In this document: positions 8,681-16,725 of the stretch, in pieces | Layout of the letters: each line of letters starts with the position of its first letter | Position numbering within the stretch: position 1 is the first letter of the stretch | From: Pseudomonas japonica | GTDB lineage: Bacteria > Pseudomonadota > Gammaproteobacteria > Pseudomonadales > Pseudomonadaceae | Direction of reading: 5' to 3' | NCBI RefSeq assembly: GCF_900188455.1 | Contig: NZ_FZOL01000028.1 | Coordinates: forward strand, 25,527-89,526 | DNA: 64,000 nt | Notes under the pieces: model-generated | What the model was told of the DNA's origin: nothing | The model's database searches: none | Seen by the model: the letters and a program-made list of their open reading frames with translations, nothing else | Made by a program: the position numbers and the translations under genes

Positions 8681-9412
8681 TTACCAGCGTTCCATCCACG
8701 GGCGCAGGTCGAGTTCGAAGGTCCAGGCATCCCGGGGCTGGGCATGCAGGTGCCAGTAGTTGTCGGCGAGATGCGCGGGATCGAGGATGCCGTCCTGCTC
8801 CTTCAGCGCATAGCGCTCGGGGAAACTGTCGCGAATGAACGCCGTGTCGATGGCCCCGTCCACCACCACATGGGCGACATGGATGTTCCGCGGACCCAGC
8901 TCCCGCGCCATGCTCTGGGCCAGCGCGCGAATACCGTGCTTGGCTCCGGCGAAGGCGGCGAAACCGGCGGCGCCACGCAAGCCCGCGGTGGCGCCGGTGA
9001 AGAGGATGGTGCCGCGCTCGCGCACGACCATGCGCCGCGCAACCGCCTGGGCGGTCAGGAAGCCGGCGAAGCAGGCCATTTCCCAGATCTTGAAGTACTT
9101 GCGCGGCGTCTCCTCGAGAATGCTGCACGGCACGTTGGCGCCGATATTGAAGACGAACGCCTCGATCGGCCCGAGGGTACTCTCGATCTGCTCCACCAGC
9201 GCCGCCACCTCCTCCTCCTTGCGCGCATCGGAAGCGAAGCCATGGGCCTGGCCGCCTTGCGCACGGATTTCCTCGAGCAGCGGTTGCAGCTTGTCGGCGC
9301 TGCGCCGGGTCACGCAGGCGATGTAGCCTTCGCGGGCGAAGCGTTTGGCAATCGCGCCCCCCGTGGCATCGCCGGCGCCAATCACCAGTACGACTTTGTT
9401 GTTCTCGGTCAT
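8681..9412 (-). CDS. SDR-family protein with Phe at the catalytic Tyr position
   Basis: A 243-aa protein with a Rossmann nucleotide-binding start (VVLVIGAGDATGGAIAKRF) and NIGA near residue 89, matching the short-chain dehydrogenase/reductase NNAG motif. The usual catalytic YxxxK reads F154-A-G-A-K158, so the Tyr is replaced by Phe. The Ser region reads TGATAG. The rest (ALAQSMARELGPRNIHVAHV) is well conserved SDR sequence, so this is a subfamily feature rather than decay. GAGG lies 8 nt before the ATG. It is first in a two-gene operon with the isomerase and divergent from a TetR regulator. Confidence 0.8.
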   Translation of the reverse strand: MTENNKVVLVIGAGDATGGAIAKRFAREGYIACVTRRSADKLQPLLEEIRAQGGQAHGFASDARKEEEVAALVEQIESTLGPIEAFVFNIGANVPCSILEETPRKYFKIWEMACFAGFLTAQAVARRMVVRERGTILFTGATAGLRGAAGFAAFAGAKHGIRALAQSMARELGPRNIHVAHVVVDGAIDTAFIRDSFPERYALKEQDGILDPAHLADNYWHLHAQPRDAWTFELDLRPWMERW

Positions 9413-9436
9413 GGGTGTCGCCTCATTGATGAATGA

Positions 9437-9451
9437 TCGTTTAGTAAACGA
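9437..9451. promoter_or_regulatory. Perfect 15-bp palindrome, candidate TetR operator
   Basis: TCGTTTAGTAAACGA is a perfect palindrome around a central base. It lies 24 bp from the SDR start and 53 bp from the TetR start, in the divergent promoter region. Its size and place suit an autoregulatory TetR-family operator shared by both transcripts. Confidence 0.65.
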
Positions 9452-9504
9452 ACGCTATGCTATGATCCGCCCATTCGTCAAGCGTGGTCATCGAGGATTC
9501 GCAG

Positions 9505-10068
9505 GTGCGTTATTCCACCGAACACAAGGAACAGACCCGGCAGAAGCTGGTGCAGAGCAGCGGCGCCATCGCCAAGCAGGGAGGCTTTTCCGCCACCGGG
9601 GTGGCCGGGCTGATGAAGGCCATCGGCCTCACCGGCGGCGCCTTCTACAACCACTTTCCGTCGAAGGACGATCTGTTCAGCGAGATCGTGCGCCAGGAAC
9701 TGTCCAACAGCTACATCAACCTGCGCGCGCAGTCCGGCGAACTGAACCGCGACAAGCTGCGCCACTGCCTGGACCAGTACCTGAGCCTGGCTCACCTGCA
9801 CAACCCGCAAAGCGGCTGCGCGATCCCGACCCTGGGCGCGGAGATCGCCCGGGCCGATATCAGCGTGCGCGAGGAAGCCGAGCATTGGCTGAGTACCCTG
9901 CACCAGGCCTGGGCCACCACGCTGGAGGACGAGGCCCTGGCCTGGGCCATGCTCTGTCAATGCGTGGGGGCCTTGCTGGTGGCGCGGATGCTGGCGGGGG
10001 AAGACACCCGGCTGGCGGTGTTGCAGGCCAGCCGCGGTTTTCTGGAAAAGGCCATGGAACAGCCCTGA
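9505..10068 (+). CDS. TetR-family transcriptional regulator
   Basis: About 187 aa starting at the GTG at 9505 (MRYSTEHKEQTRQKL), chosen because GAGG sits 8 nt upstream at 9493-9496. An upstream GTG at 9484 lacks such a site. The N-terminal helix-turn-helix reads GGFSATGVAGLMKAIGLTGG then AFYNHFPSKDDLF, the TetR signature. The C-terminal ligand domain is all-helical, with two Cys near the middle (HCLDQ, GCAIPTLG). It is divergent from the SDR/isomerase pair with a palindrome between, so it most likely represses that pair and itself. The inducer is unknown. Confidence 0.85.
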   Translation: MRYSTEHKEQTRQKLVQSSGAIAKQGGFSATGVAGLMKAIGLTGGAFYNHFPSKDDLFSEIVRQELSNSYINLRAQSGELNRDKLRHCLDQYLSLAHLHNPQSGCAIPTLGAEIARADISVREEAEHWLSTLHQAWATTLEDEALAWAMLCQCVGALLVARMLAGEDTRLAVLQASRGFLEKAMEQP

Positions 10069-10119
10069 CAGGCTGATGCCCGTCGATTGGCGCCGCCTGA
10101 TGGCGCCATTGCACGACGA

Positions 10120-10749
10120 TCAGTGCAGGTCGTTGCGTCGATACAGGCTCAGGCCCACCGCCAGCACCGCGAGCATGCCGGCGCAGCCGCGGTTGATCCA
10201 CTGCATCACCCGCGCCGAGAACGCGCGCACGGCATGCCGGCCCCCGAGGGCATAGACGATCATCACCAGGCAATCCAGGGACGCGGTGACCAGCGCGAGG
10301 ATCACGTACTGCTGCAGGACCGGCTGCTCGGGGCGGATGAACTGCGGCAGGAACGCCGAGAAGAACAGCAGCCCCTTGGGATTGGACAGGCCGACGATCA
10401 ACGCGCGCAGGAAGGTCGAGCGGGCACTGACCGCAGCCGTCGTGCCACTGACCCCGAGGGCCTTGACCGGCGCGCGCCAGAGCACCACCGCCAGGTACAG
10501 CAGGTACGCCGCGCCGATCCATTTCACCAGGCTGAACAACTGCTCCGAAGCCTGCAGCAGCGCCCCCAGGCCACAGCCCACGGCGGCGATCAGGACCAGG
10601 TCGGAAAGCATCGCCCCGGCCATGCCGAAGCCGGCCACGCGCATGCCGTGGCTGGCACCATTGTTCAACGCCAGCAGCATGGCCGGGCCGGGGGTGATCA
10701 TCACCGCGCTGGCGGCGATGATGTAAAGCAGAAGAGTCGAGGCGTCCAT
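10120..10749 (-). CDS. LysE/RhtB-family amino-acid exporter
   Basis: About 209 aa from the ATG at 10749, preceded by GGAG 5 nt upstream. The first helix carries ASAVMITPGPAMLLALNNGA, and GFGMAGAMLSDLVLIAAVG follows. The TPGP motif and six-helix layout are diagnostic of LysE-superfamily exporters of the RhtB type, inner-membrane proteins that expel amino acids and analogues. Open frame extends upstream, but the internal ATG gives the standard family N-terminus. It is convergent with the TetR gene 51 bp away. Confidence 0.85.
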   Translation of the reverse strand: MDASTLLLYIIAASAVMITPGPAMLLALNNGASHGMRVAGFGMAGAMLSDLVLIAAVGCGLGALLQASEQLFSLVKWIGAAYLLYLAVVLWRAPVKALGVSGTTAAVSARSTFLRALIVGLSNPKGLLFFSAFLPQFIRPEQPVLQQYVILALVTASLDCLVMIVYALGGRHAVRAFSARVMQWINRGCAGMLAVLAVGLSLYRRNDLH

Positions 10750-10900
10750 GACGGCTCCAGGCAGATCAAAGGGCGAAGGATGCCTGTGCGACCGATCCGC
10801 CTCAAGCCCTGAAAGAAATTGTCCGTCGCCGCCAACCAAACCGCGAAATACCGGTCAAACTGCGCATTCCCCGCTTTTCCGCCTCGTCGGCAGGAGTTTC

Positions 10901-11470
10901 ATGGTTATCCGCGCTATTTCCACGGGTTCGCTGTGCCTGGCCCTGCTCGTCGCTACGCCGCTGCATGCCGAGAACACGCCACCCAGCGGCGGCGAGGACC
11001 TGTTCAGCCTGCTGAACGACGTCGCGCGCATGGCCTCCTCCGGCCTGGCCAATTGGCTCAAGCTGTCGCGGGACAGCGCGGTGAGCGCCGGGGTCGCGCC
11101 GATCCCGCTGAACATCCGCGTGCAACTGGAGCCGTGGTACGACTTCCAGGTCCTCGACGCCGCGCGCTACCAGGTCGGCAATGCGCAGCAGCTGGATGCC
11201 GCCAGCGCCTTCCTGCAGAACCCCGACGTCGCCGCGGTGACCCTCATCGACGTGATCGTCTTTCGCAACGCCGAGGACGCCCGCGACAACGTCGCCCTCT
11301 GGGCCCATGAGCTCAAGCATGTGCAGCAGTACCAGCAATGGGGCGTGGAAGATTTCGCCACGCGCTACACGCGCAACTACGAGGCGGTGGAAGCACCGGC
11401 CTATGCGATCCAGGCTCAGGTCGCGAAAGCCCTGCGTCTGGCACCCGGCGGTACCCTGGCGAGCCACTGA
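10901..11470 (+). CDS. Secreted DUF4157-like protein with HELKH motif
   Basis: About 189 aa with a signal peptide (MVIRAISTGSLCLALLVATPLHA) and AGGAG 6 nt before the ATG. Residues 120-150 include VALWAHELKHVQQYQQWGV, an HExxH followed by xxQ. This is the signature of DUF4157-type proteins, which resemble zinc metallopeptidases. FATRYTRNYEAVEAPAYAIQA follows, a second conserved block with possible third-ligand glutamates. The likely place is the periplasm or outside the cell. Peptidase activity is only inferred from the motif. It is monocistronic by spacing. Confidence 0.65.
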   Translation: MVIRAISTGSLCLALLVATPLHAENTPPSGGEDLFSLLNDVARMASSGLANWLKLSRDSAVSAGVAPIPLNIRVQLEPWYDFQVLDAARYQVGNAQQLDAASAFLQNPDVAAVTLIDVIVFRNAEDARDNVALWAHELKHVQQYQQWGVEDFATRYTRNYEAVEAPAYAIQAQVAKALRLAPGGTLASH

Positions 11471-11758
11471 GCCAGGACTTTCCTACACCCGACTAAACAC
11501 ATCCTTCAACCCATTTCCTATCCGGGTGTCAGGCAAGCGCCCGGCATCCAGCATTCCGGGTGCTCCGCGCTGTTGCAACACCTCGGGCAAGCGCTGTAGG
11601 ACTTTTCATCTAATCAACCCGAATTGTTCCACAGCTCTATACTCCTCGTACTCATCGAACCTGATTCGACGTATCGTGAGCGGCCCGTCCAGAGCGGCGG
11701 TCGCCCCTCCTGAGTGACTCGGGAACCCTCAATTCCTGATGCAGGAGTTTCACACGCA

Positions 11759-12373
11759 ATGAACAAGATCCTGATCGTCGACGATCACCCCACCGTCCGT
11801 TTTGCCACCCGCCTGTTGCTGGAGCGCGAAGGCTACGACGTGATCGGCGAAGCCCACGACGGTGTGAGCGCGGTCGCCATGTGCCAGGACGATCCTCCCG
11901 AGGTGGTGATCCTCGACCTCGGCCTGCCGCGCCTCGACGGCCTCAGCGTCCTGGAACGCCTGCGCGCGCTGAATCCCGCCCCGCGCATCATGGTCTTCAC
12001 CGGCCTGCCGCCACGCTTGTTCGCCAAGCGCTGCATCGAGGCCGGGGCCTCGGCCTTCGTGCGCAAGGACGAAGACCTGCAGATCCTCGTCGGCGCCCTC
12101 AAGGCCGTGCTCAGCGGCTACTCCTACCTGCCCGATGCCCTGCGCGTGTCGTCGCGCTCGCACTCCGAGACCGACCGCCTGGACCGCCTGTCCAACCGTG
12201 AATTCGAAGTGATGCGGCAACTGGCCAAGGGCGCGAGCAACAACGAGATCGCCGAAGCGATGATCCTCAGCTCCAAGACCATCAGCACCTACAAGACCCG
12301 CATCATGGACAAGCTGCAGGTGCAATCGCTGGCGGAACTGCTCGATCTGGCCAATCGCCACGAAATGATCTGA
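11759..12373 (+). CDS. NarL/LuxR-type response regulator (BvgA/RocA-like)
   Basis: A 204-aa protein from the ATG at 11759, with AGGAG 12 nt upstream. Receiver domain: IVDDHPTVRF carries the acidic pair and D53 (VVILDLGLP) is the phosphoacceptor. The C-terminal LuxR-type helix-turn-helix (about 145-202) reads LSNREFEVMRQLAKGASNNE and then SSKTISTYKTRIMDKLQV. The hybrid kinase starts 7 nt after its stop, so they form one operon and a cognate phosphorelay pair. The closest named systems are BvgA of Bordetella and RocA/SadR-type regulators of Pseudomonas. Target genes are unknown. Confidence 0.88.
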   Translation: MNKILIVDDHPTVRFATRLLLEREGYDVIGEAHDGVSAVAMCQDDPPEVVILDLGLPRLDGLSVLERLRALNPAPRIMVFTGLPPRLFAKRCIEAGASAFVRKDEDLQILVGALKAVLSGYSYLPDALRVSSRSHSETDRLDRLSNREFEVMRQLAKGASNNEIAEAMILSSKTISTYKTRIMDKLQVQSLAELLDLANRHEMI

Positions 12374-12380
12374 AGCCAGC

Positions 12381-15300
12381 ATGAACCTCCATCTGCTCGC
12401 CGCCTGCGGCATCGGCGGCCTGCTTCTGCTGAGCGCGCCCGCCCCCGGCACGGCGCAGGAAGCTGCCCGCCGCGAGCTGCTCGGGCGCTCCCTGAGCAGC
12501 AGCGCGCCGCCGGCCCTGAGCCACGCCGACCGACGCTGGCTGGAGCACAGGAAAGTCCTGCGCCTGGGCACCTCCGCGCCGGATTACCCGCCGTTCGACA
12601 TCAATGTCAGCCAGCACGACTACGAGGGCCTGAGCGCCGACTACGCCGGGCTGATCGGCGAGCAGTTGAAGATCGCCGTGGAGGTGCGCCACTACCCCAG
12701 CCGCGGCCAGGCGATCCAGGCCCTGCAACGGGGCGAGATCGACCTGCTGGGCAGCGCCAACGGTTACGAAGGCGCCAATACCGAACTGCTGCTGAGCCTG
12801 CCCTACGCCGATGACCAGGCGATCGTCGCCACGCCGCTGGGCAAGCCACGCCACCCGGACGACGACCTGGCCGGTGCGCGCCTGGCGATGGTCGATCATT
12901 ACCTGCCGGTGGAGCGCATCCGCCAGGCCTATCCGCGGGCCACCCTGCAGCTCTACGCCTCGAGCATGGCCGCCCTGTCCGCCCTGACCCAGGGAGACGC
13001 CGACGCCTTCATCGGCGACGCCATCAGTTCCGACTACCTGATCGGCAATCACTACCGCGACAGCGTGCAGATCGCCTGGTACGTCAAAGCCCTGCGCTCC
13101 TCCTTCAGCTTCGCACTGGAACACGACAACACCACCCTGTTGCGGGTCGTCGACCAGGCGCTGGCGAGCCTCTCGGAAAGCGACCGGATCAATGTCGCCA
13201 GGCGCTGGAGCAGTGGCCTGAACAGCCCGCTGCTCAATCGCGGGGTGCTGGACCTGAACGCCGCGGAACAAGCCTGGATCCGCCAGCATCCCGAAGTGCG
13301 GGTGGTGATCAACAAATACTTCGCGCCGTTGACCTTCCTCGACGACAAGCAGCAGTTTCGCGGTATCACCGCCGACCTGCTGGAGCAGATCAGCCTGCGC
13401 ACCGGCCTGCAGTTCCAGATCATCGAAGCCGACAGCGTGGCGCGGATGATCCACCTGGTGGAAAGCGGCGAGGCCGAGCTGATCGGCGCCCTGCCCTACG
13501 GCGGCGAACGGGCGCGCACCCTGGACTTCACCCGCCCCTACCTGACCACGCCGCGGGTGCTGGTCACCTCGACCCACCCGCAGGCGCCGGACACCGCCGA
13601 GGCGCTGAAGGGCAAGCGCCTGGCGCTGATCCGCGGCACACCGTTCAGCGACACCCTGCGCCGCGAACACCCCGGCATCGAGCTGGTCGAGGTGGATGAC
13701 CCGCTGGCTCTCATGGAATACGTCGCCCAGGGTCGCGCCGACGCGGCGATCAGCTCACAGATCAACGCCGCCTATTTCATCAGCCGCCTGTTCAAGGACC
13801 GCCTGCGCATCGCCGCGCTGCTCGACGACAGCCCGGCCACGGCGGCCTTCGCCACCGCCCGCGGCAACGACGTCCTGCACGCCATCCTCGACAAGACCCT
13901 GCTGAGCATCGAACCGGATGAAATGACCCAGCTCGCCAATCGCTGGCGCACCAACGCGCTGATCAGCGACAACCCGTGGCGCAACTACCGCGGGCTGGTC
14001 CTGCAGATTCTCCTGGTCGCCGGCCTGGCGATTGCCGCGGTGGTCCTGTGGAACCGCTACCTGCGCCGTCTGATCGGCCAGCGCGAGACGGCGGAACAGG
14101 CCCTGCAGCGCCAGCTGAAGATCAGCGAGGGCCTGCTGGACGAGCTGCGCCAGGCCAAGGAGCAGGCCGACAGCGCCAACCACGCCAAGAGCAGCTTTCT
14201 CGCCACCATGAGCCATGAGATCCGCACGCCGATGAACGCGGTGATCGGCCTGCTGGAGCTGGCCCTGAAAGACGCCGCGCAGGGTCGGGTCGACCAGCCG
14301 TCGTTGCAGGTGGCATTCGATTCGGCCAGCGGCCTGCTGGAGTTGATCGGCGATGTGCTGGATATCGCCCGTATCGAGTCCGGGCACATGGCCCTGGCCC
14401 CGCAGCCGACCGACCTGCATGCGCTGATCCGCGGCACCGCCCAGGTGTTCGAGAGCAGCGCCCGCCTCAAGGGCCTGGCGCTGCGCCTGGAACTGCCCGC
14501 GCCGACCCGGCCGCTGGCGGTGGACCCGCTGCGCCTGCGCCAGGTGCTGGCGAACCTGCTGAGCAATGCGTTGAAGTTCACCGAACTGGGTGAGGTGCGC
14601 GTCAGCCTGCGCCTGGAAGCAGAGGGCGATGGCGCGCGGCTCGAACTGAGCGTGGACGACAGCGGCATCGGCATCAGCGCGGCGGACCAGGCGCGCCTGT
14701 TCAGCCCCTTCGTCCAGGCCGGGCAACAGACGCCGCGCCAGGGCACCGGGCTGGGCCTGGTGATCAGCCGGACCCTGTGCGAGCTGATGGGCGGCGCCCT
14801 GCGCCTGCGCAGCGAACCGGGGCACGGCACCCGCGCCACGGTGTCCCTGCACCTGCCCTGGGCCGGCAGTCTGCCGGCCACGCCGCCCGACGCCGCGGAA
14901 ACGCCGGCCAACACCGCCAGCCTGAAAATCCTCGTGGTGGACGACTACCCGGCCAACCTGATGCTGCTGGACAAGCAACTGGTCCTGCTCGGGCACCGCG
15001 TCAGCCAGGCCGGCGATGGGGCCGCTGCCCTGCAGCTATGGCGTGATGGCGATTTCGACGTGCTGATCACCGACTGCAACATGCCGGGCATGGACGGCCA
15101 TGAACTGACCCGTGCGGTGCGTACCGAAGAAACCGGCGAACGGCGGCGCTGCCTGATTCTCGGCCTGACCGCCAATGCCCAGGCCGAGGAGCGCGAGCGC
15201 TGCCTGGCGTCGGGGATGGACGATTGCCTGTTCAAGCCGATCGGGCTGGGCGCGCTGCGCAGCCACCTGGGCGGGCTGGCGGTGGCCAGCAGCGATGACA

Positions 15301-15629
15301 GCGGCTTCGACCTCAACGAACTGCGTCATCTGACCCGGGACGATCCCCGGATGGTCGAACGTCTGCTGGCACAACTGGCCGAGAGCACCGAAGAAGACCT
15401 CGCCTCCCTGCGCGCACTGGGGCCAGCGTCGCCGCGACCGGCGCTGAAGGCCCTGGCCCATCGGATTCGCGGGGGAATGAAGATGCTCAAGGCGCGGGGC
15501 CTGGTGGCGCACTGCGATGCGCTGGAGCAAGGGTGTGCGGGGAATGTTGGGGACCAGGAGTTGCAGGTGCTGAAGGCGCGGCTGGAAAAGAGTCTGGAGC
15601 AATTGCTCAAGCGCCTGGAACTGCGCTGA
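12381..15629 (+). CDS. Unorthodox hybrid sensor kinase with tandem solute-binding domains (BvgS/RocS-like)
   Basis: A 1082-aa protein. Order: signal peptide (1-25); two periplasmic Venus-flytrap SBP_bac_3 domains (about 58-275 and 300-535); one membrane helix (about 541-562); a short coiled coil; HisKA with H612 in SHEIRTPMNAVIG; HATPase (LLSNALKFTE, DDSGIGIS, GTGLGLVIS); receiver with phosphoacceptor D898 (LITDCNMPGMDG); and C-terminal HPt with H1027 (LAHRIRGG). This is the BvgS plan for a His-Asp-His-Asp relay to the response regulator upstream. Only about 50 residues separate the helix from H612, so the PAS domain of Bordetella BvgS is missing, and signals must pass directly from the flytraps. 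The ligand is unknown. Confidence 0.9.
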   Translation: MNLHLLAACGIGGLLLLSAPAPGTAQEAARRELLGRSLSSSAPPALSHADRRWLEHRKVLRLGTSAPDYPPFDINVSQHDYEGLSADYAGLIGEQLKIAVEVRHYPSRGQAIQALQRGEIDLLGSANGYEGANTELLLSLPYADDQAIVATPLGKPRHPDDDLAGARLAMVDHYLPVERIRQAYPRATLQLYASSMAALSALTQGDADAFIGDAISSDYLIGNHYRDSVQIAWYVKALRSSFSFALEHDNTTLLRVVDQALASLSESDRINVARRWSSGLNSPLLNRGVLDLNAAEQAWIRQHPEVRVVINKYFAPLTFLDDKQQFRGITADLLEQISLRTGLQFQIIEADSVARMIHLVESGEAELIGALPYGGERARTLDFTRPYLTTPRVLVTSTHPQAPDTAEALKGKRLALIRGTPFSDTLRREHPGIELVEVDDPLALMEYVAQGRADAAISSQINAAYFISRLFKDRLRIAALLDDSPATAAFATARGNDVLHAILDKTLLSIEPDEMTQLANRWRTNALISDNPWRNYRGLVLQILLVAGLAIAAVVLWNRYLRRLIGQRETAEQALQRQLKISEGLLDELRQAKEQADSANHAKSSFLATMSHEIRTPMNAVIGLLELALKDAAQGRVDQPSLQVAFDSASGLLELIGDVLDIARIESGHMALAPQPTDLHALIRGTAQVFESSARLKGLALRLELPAPTRPLAVDPLRLRQVLANLLSNALKFTELGEVRVSLRLEAEGDGARLELSVDDSGIGISAADQARLFSPFVQAGQQTPRQGTGLGLVISRTLCELMGGALRLRSEPGHGTRATVSLHLPWAGSLPATPPDAAETPANTASLKILVVDDYPANLMLLDKQLVLLGHRVSQAGDGAAALQLWRDGDFDVLITDCNMPGMDGHELTRAVRTEETGERRRCLILGLTANAQAEERERCLASGMDDCLFKPIGLGALRSHLGGLAVASSDDSGFDLNELRHLTRDDPRMVERLLAQLAESTEEDLASLRALGPASPRPALKALAHRIRGGMKMLKARGLVAHCDALEQGCAGNVGDQELQVLKARLEKSLEQLLKRLELR

Positions 15630-15676
15630 CCTATGAACGTGCTGTCGGTGGCGCTGACTACGAACACGAAAAACGC

Positions 15677-15783
15677 GTAGGAGCGAGGCTTGCCCGCGAA
15701 AGGACCGCATAGCGGTCCCATCTTTGAGCTACCCGAACTTGGGACCGCTTTGCGGTCCTTTCGCGGGCAAGCCTCGCTCCTAC
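15677..15783. repeat. REP-doublet palindrome
   Basis: Long imperfect hairpin: arm GTAGGAGCGAGGCTTGCCCG answered by its complement ending CTCGCTCCTAC, with inner GGACCGC/GCGGTCC pairs and a spacer of about 25 bp. It is the left border of a region of gene remnants. Confidence 0.85.
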
Positions 15784-15823
15784 AGGTCTTTCGCGGCATG
15801 GGTATCTACAGCCAGCCACACAC

Positions 15824-16120
15824 CTACCGAGTAGTGGGCAAGCGCACCAGCGACCACCCCGTCTCCGGCTCCGACAAGGTCAGGCGGATCTCGTCCAGTT
15901 GCAGGGTATTGAGCAAGGTCGCCACCAGATCCCCAACCATCCAGTTCGCCGTGTTCGAAGCAATTACCCGGCCGTCCGCCGACAGCAGCACCGCCTCGTG
16001 ATCCAGCTTCATCAGGCTGCGCACCAGCAGGCGCTCCAGGTTGTGCAGCGACAGATCCAGCCCGGCCACGCCAATGAAGCGCCCCTGGACCAGGATCGGG
16101 TTGGCTACAGCGGTGACGAG
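15824..16120 (-). pseudogene. Fragment of a Cache-domain sensor (chemoreceptor-type)
   Basis: Read on the minus strand, the segment encodes LVTAVANPILVQGRFIGVAG, then DLSLHNLERLLV, VLLSADGRVIASNTANW and finally TGWSLVRLPTTR before a TAG at 15824. The spacing ANP-IL-GVAGLDL-LLSADGRVIAS is that of the distal subdomain of a dCache sensor module as found in methyl-accepting chemotaxis proteins. The N-terminal half is replaced by MFS sequence of the opposite strand at about 16100-16120. The transmembrane, HAMP and signalling parts are also missing. It is therefore an internal gene fragment of about 95 codons with no start, and not a functional gene. Confidence 0.65.
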
Positions 16121-16582
16121 TTGGGCGTGCTGCTCTCGGTGCAGTCGGTGGTCGGCCTGATCGGCCCGCTGCTGGCGGCCATGATCGGCAAGCGCTTCGG
16201 CATGAGCACGCCGGTGATCCTCGCGGGACTGCTGACCGGCGCGACCAGCCTCAGCTATGTGCTGGGCGAGCACTCGAAGACGATGTACACGGCGGGTGTG
16301 ATGACCATCTGAATCACCTACTTCTATGCCTTGAGCTACCTGACCGGACTGGCGGCGGAGCTGGACCGCGAGGGTCGCGTGGTGGCGGCGGCCGGCAGCT
16401 TCCTCAGCCTGGGCCTGGCGGTGGGGCCGGCGATTTCCGGTGGCCTGATTTCCTTGGGTGGGTTCACCCTCGCGGCCTGGGGCATCGCGGTGACGGTGGT
16501 GCTGACCCTGGCGCTGGTGAGCGTACCGCTGGCGCGGATTCGTCGGGAGCATGTGGTGGCGCAGTTGGCCGCCGCAGTCTGA
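16103..16582 (+). pseudogene. C-terminal half of an MFS transporter with an in-frame stop
   Basis: From about 16103 the plus strand reads GYSGDELGVLLSVQSVVGLI and continues through MFS-like helices to MYTAGVMTI. A TGA at 16310-16312 then interrupts the frame. The same frame continues as ITYFYALSYLTGLAAELD and ends with two further hydrophobic segments (GLAVGPAISGGLISLGGF, VVLTLALVSVPLARI) at 16582. This is the last five or six helices of a major facilitator protein. The first half is absent, being joined to an opposite-strand sensor fragment. The TGA probably replaced a Trp codon. It is non-functional. Confidence 0.75.
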
Positions 16583-16601
16583 TTACGGGCATGAGAACCC
16601 C

Positions 16602-16702
16602 GTAGGAGCGTGGCTTGCCCGCGAAGGACCGCAAAGCGGTCCCCAATGGAAAGGCAGTTTGGGACCGCTTTGCGGTCCTTCGCGGGCAAGCCACGCTCCT
16701 AC
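16602..16702. repeat. REP-doublet palindrome
   Basis: Arm GTAGGAGCGTGGCTTGCCCG with its reverse complement ending at 16702, and inner GGACCGCAAAGCGGTCC-type pairs. It is the right border of the remnant region. It sits 24 bp from the stop of the BdlA-like gene. Confidence 0.85.
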
Positions 16703-16725
16703 GGGCCAATTCAAAAGCAACTTGA

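Noticed and set aside
15824..16552. A single continuous 242-codon minus-strand gene spanning both remnants
   Set aside because: Only its C-terminal part (15824 to about 16120) looks like protein of a known type. The rest is antisense to MFS helices, so it is an accidental fusion frame across the junction.
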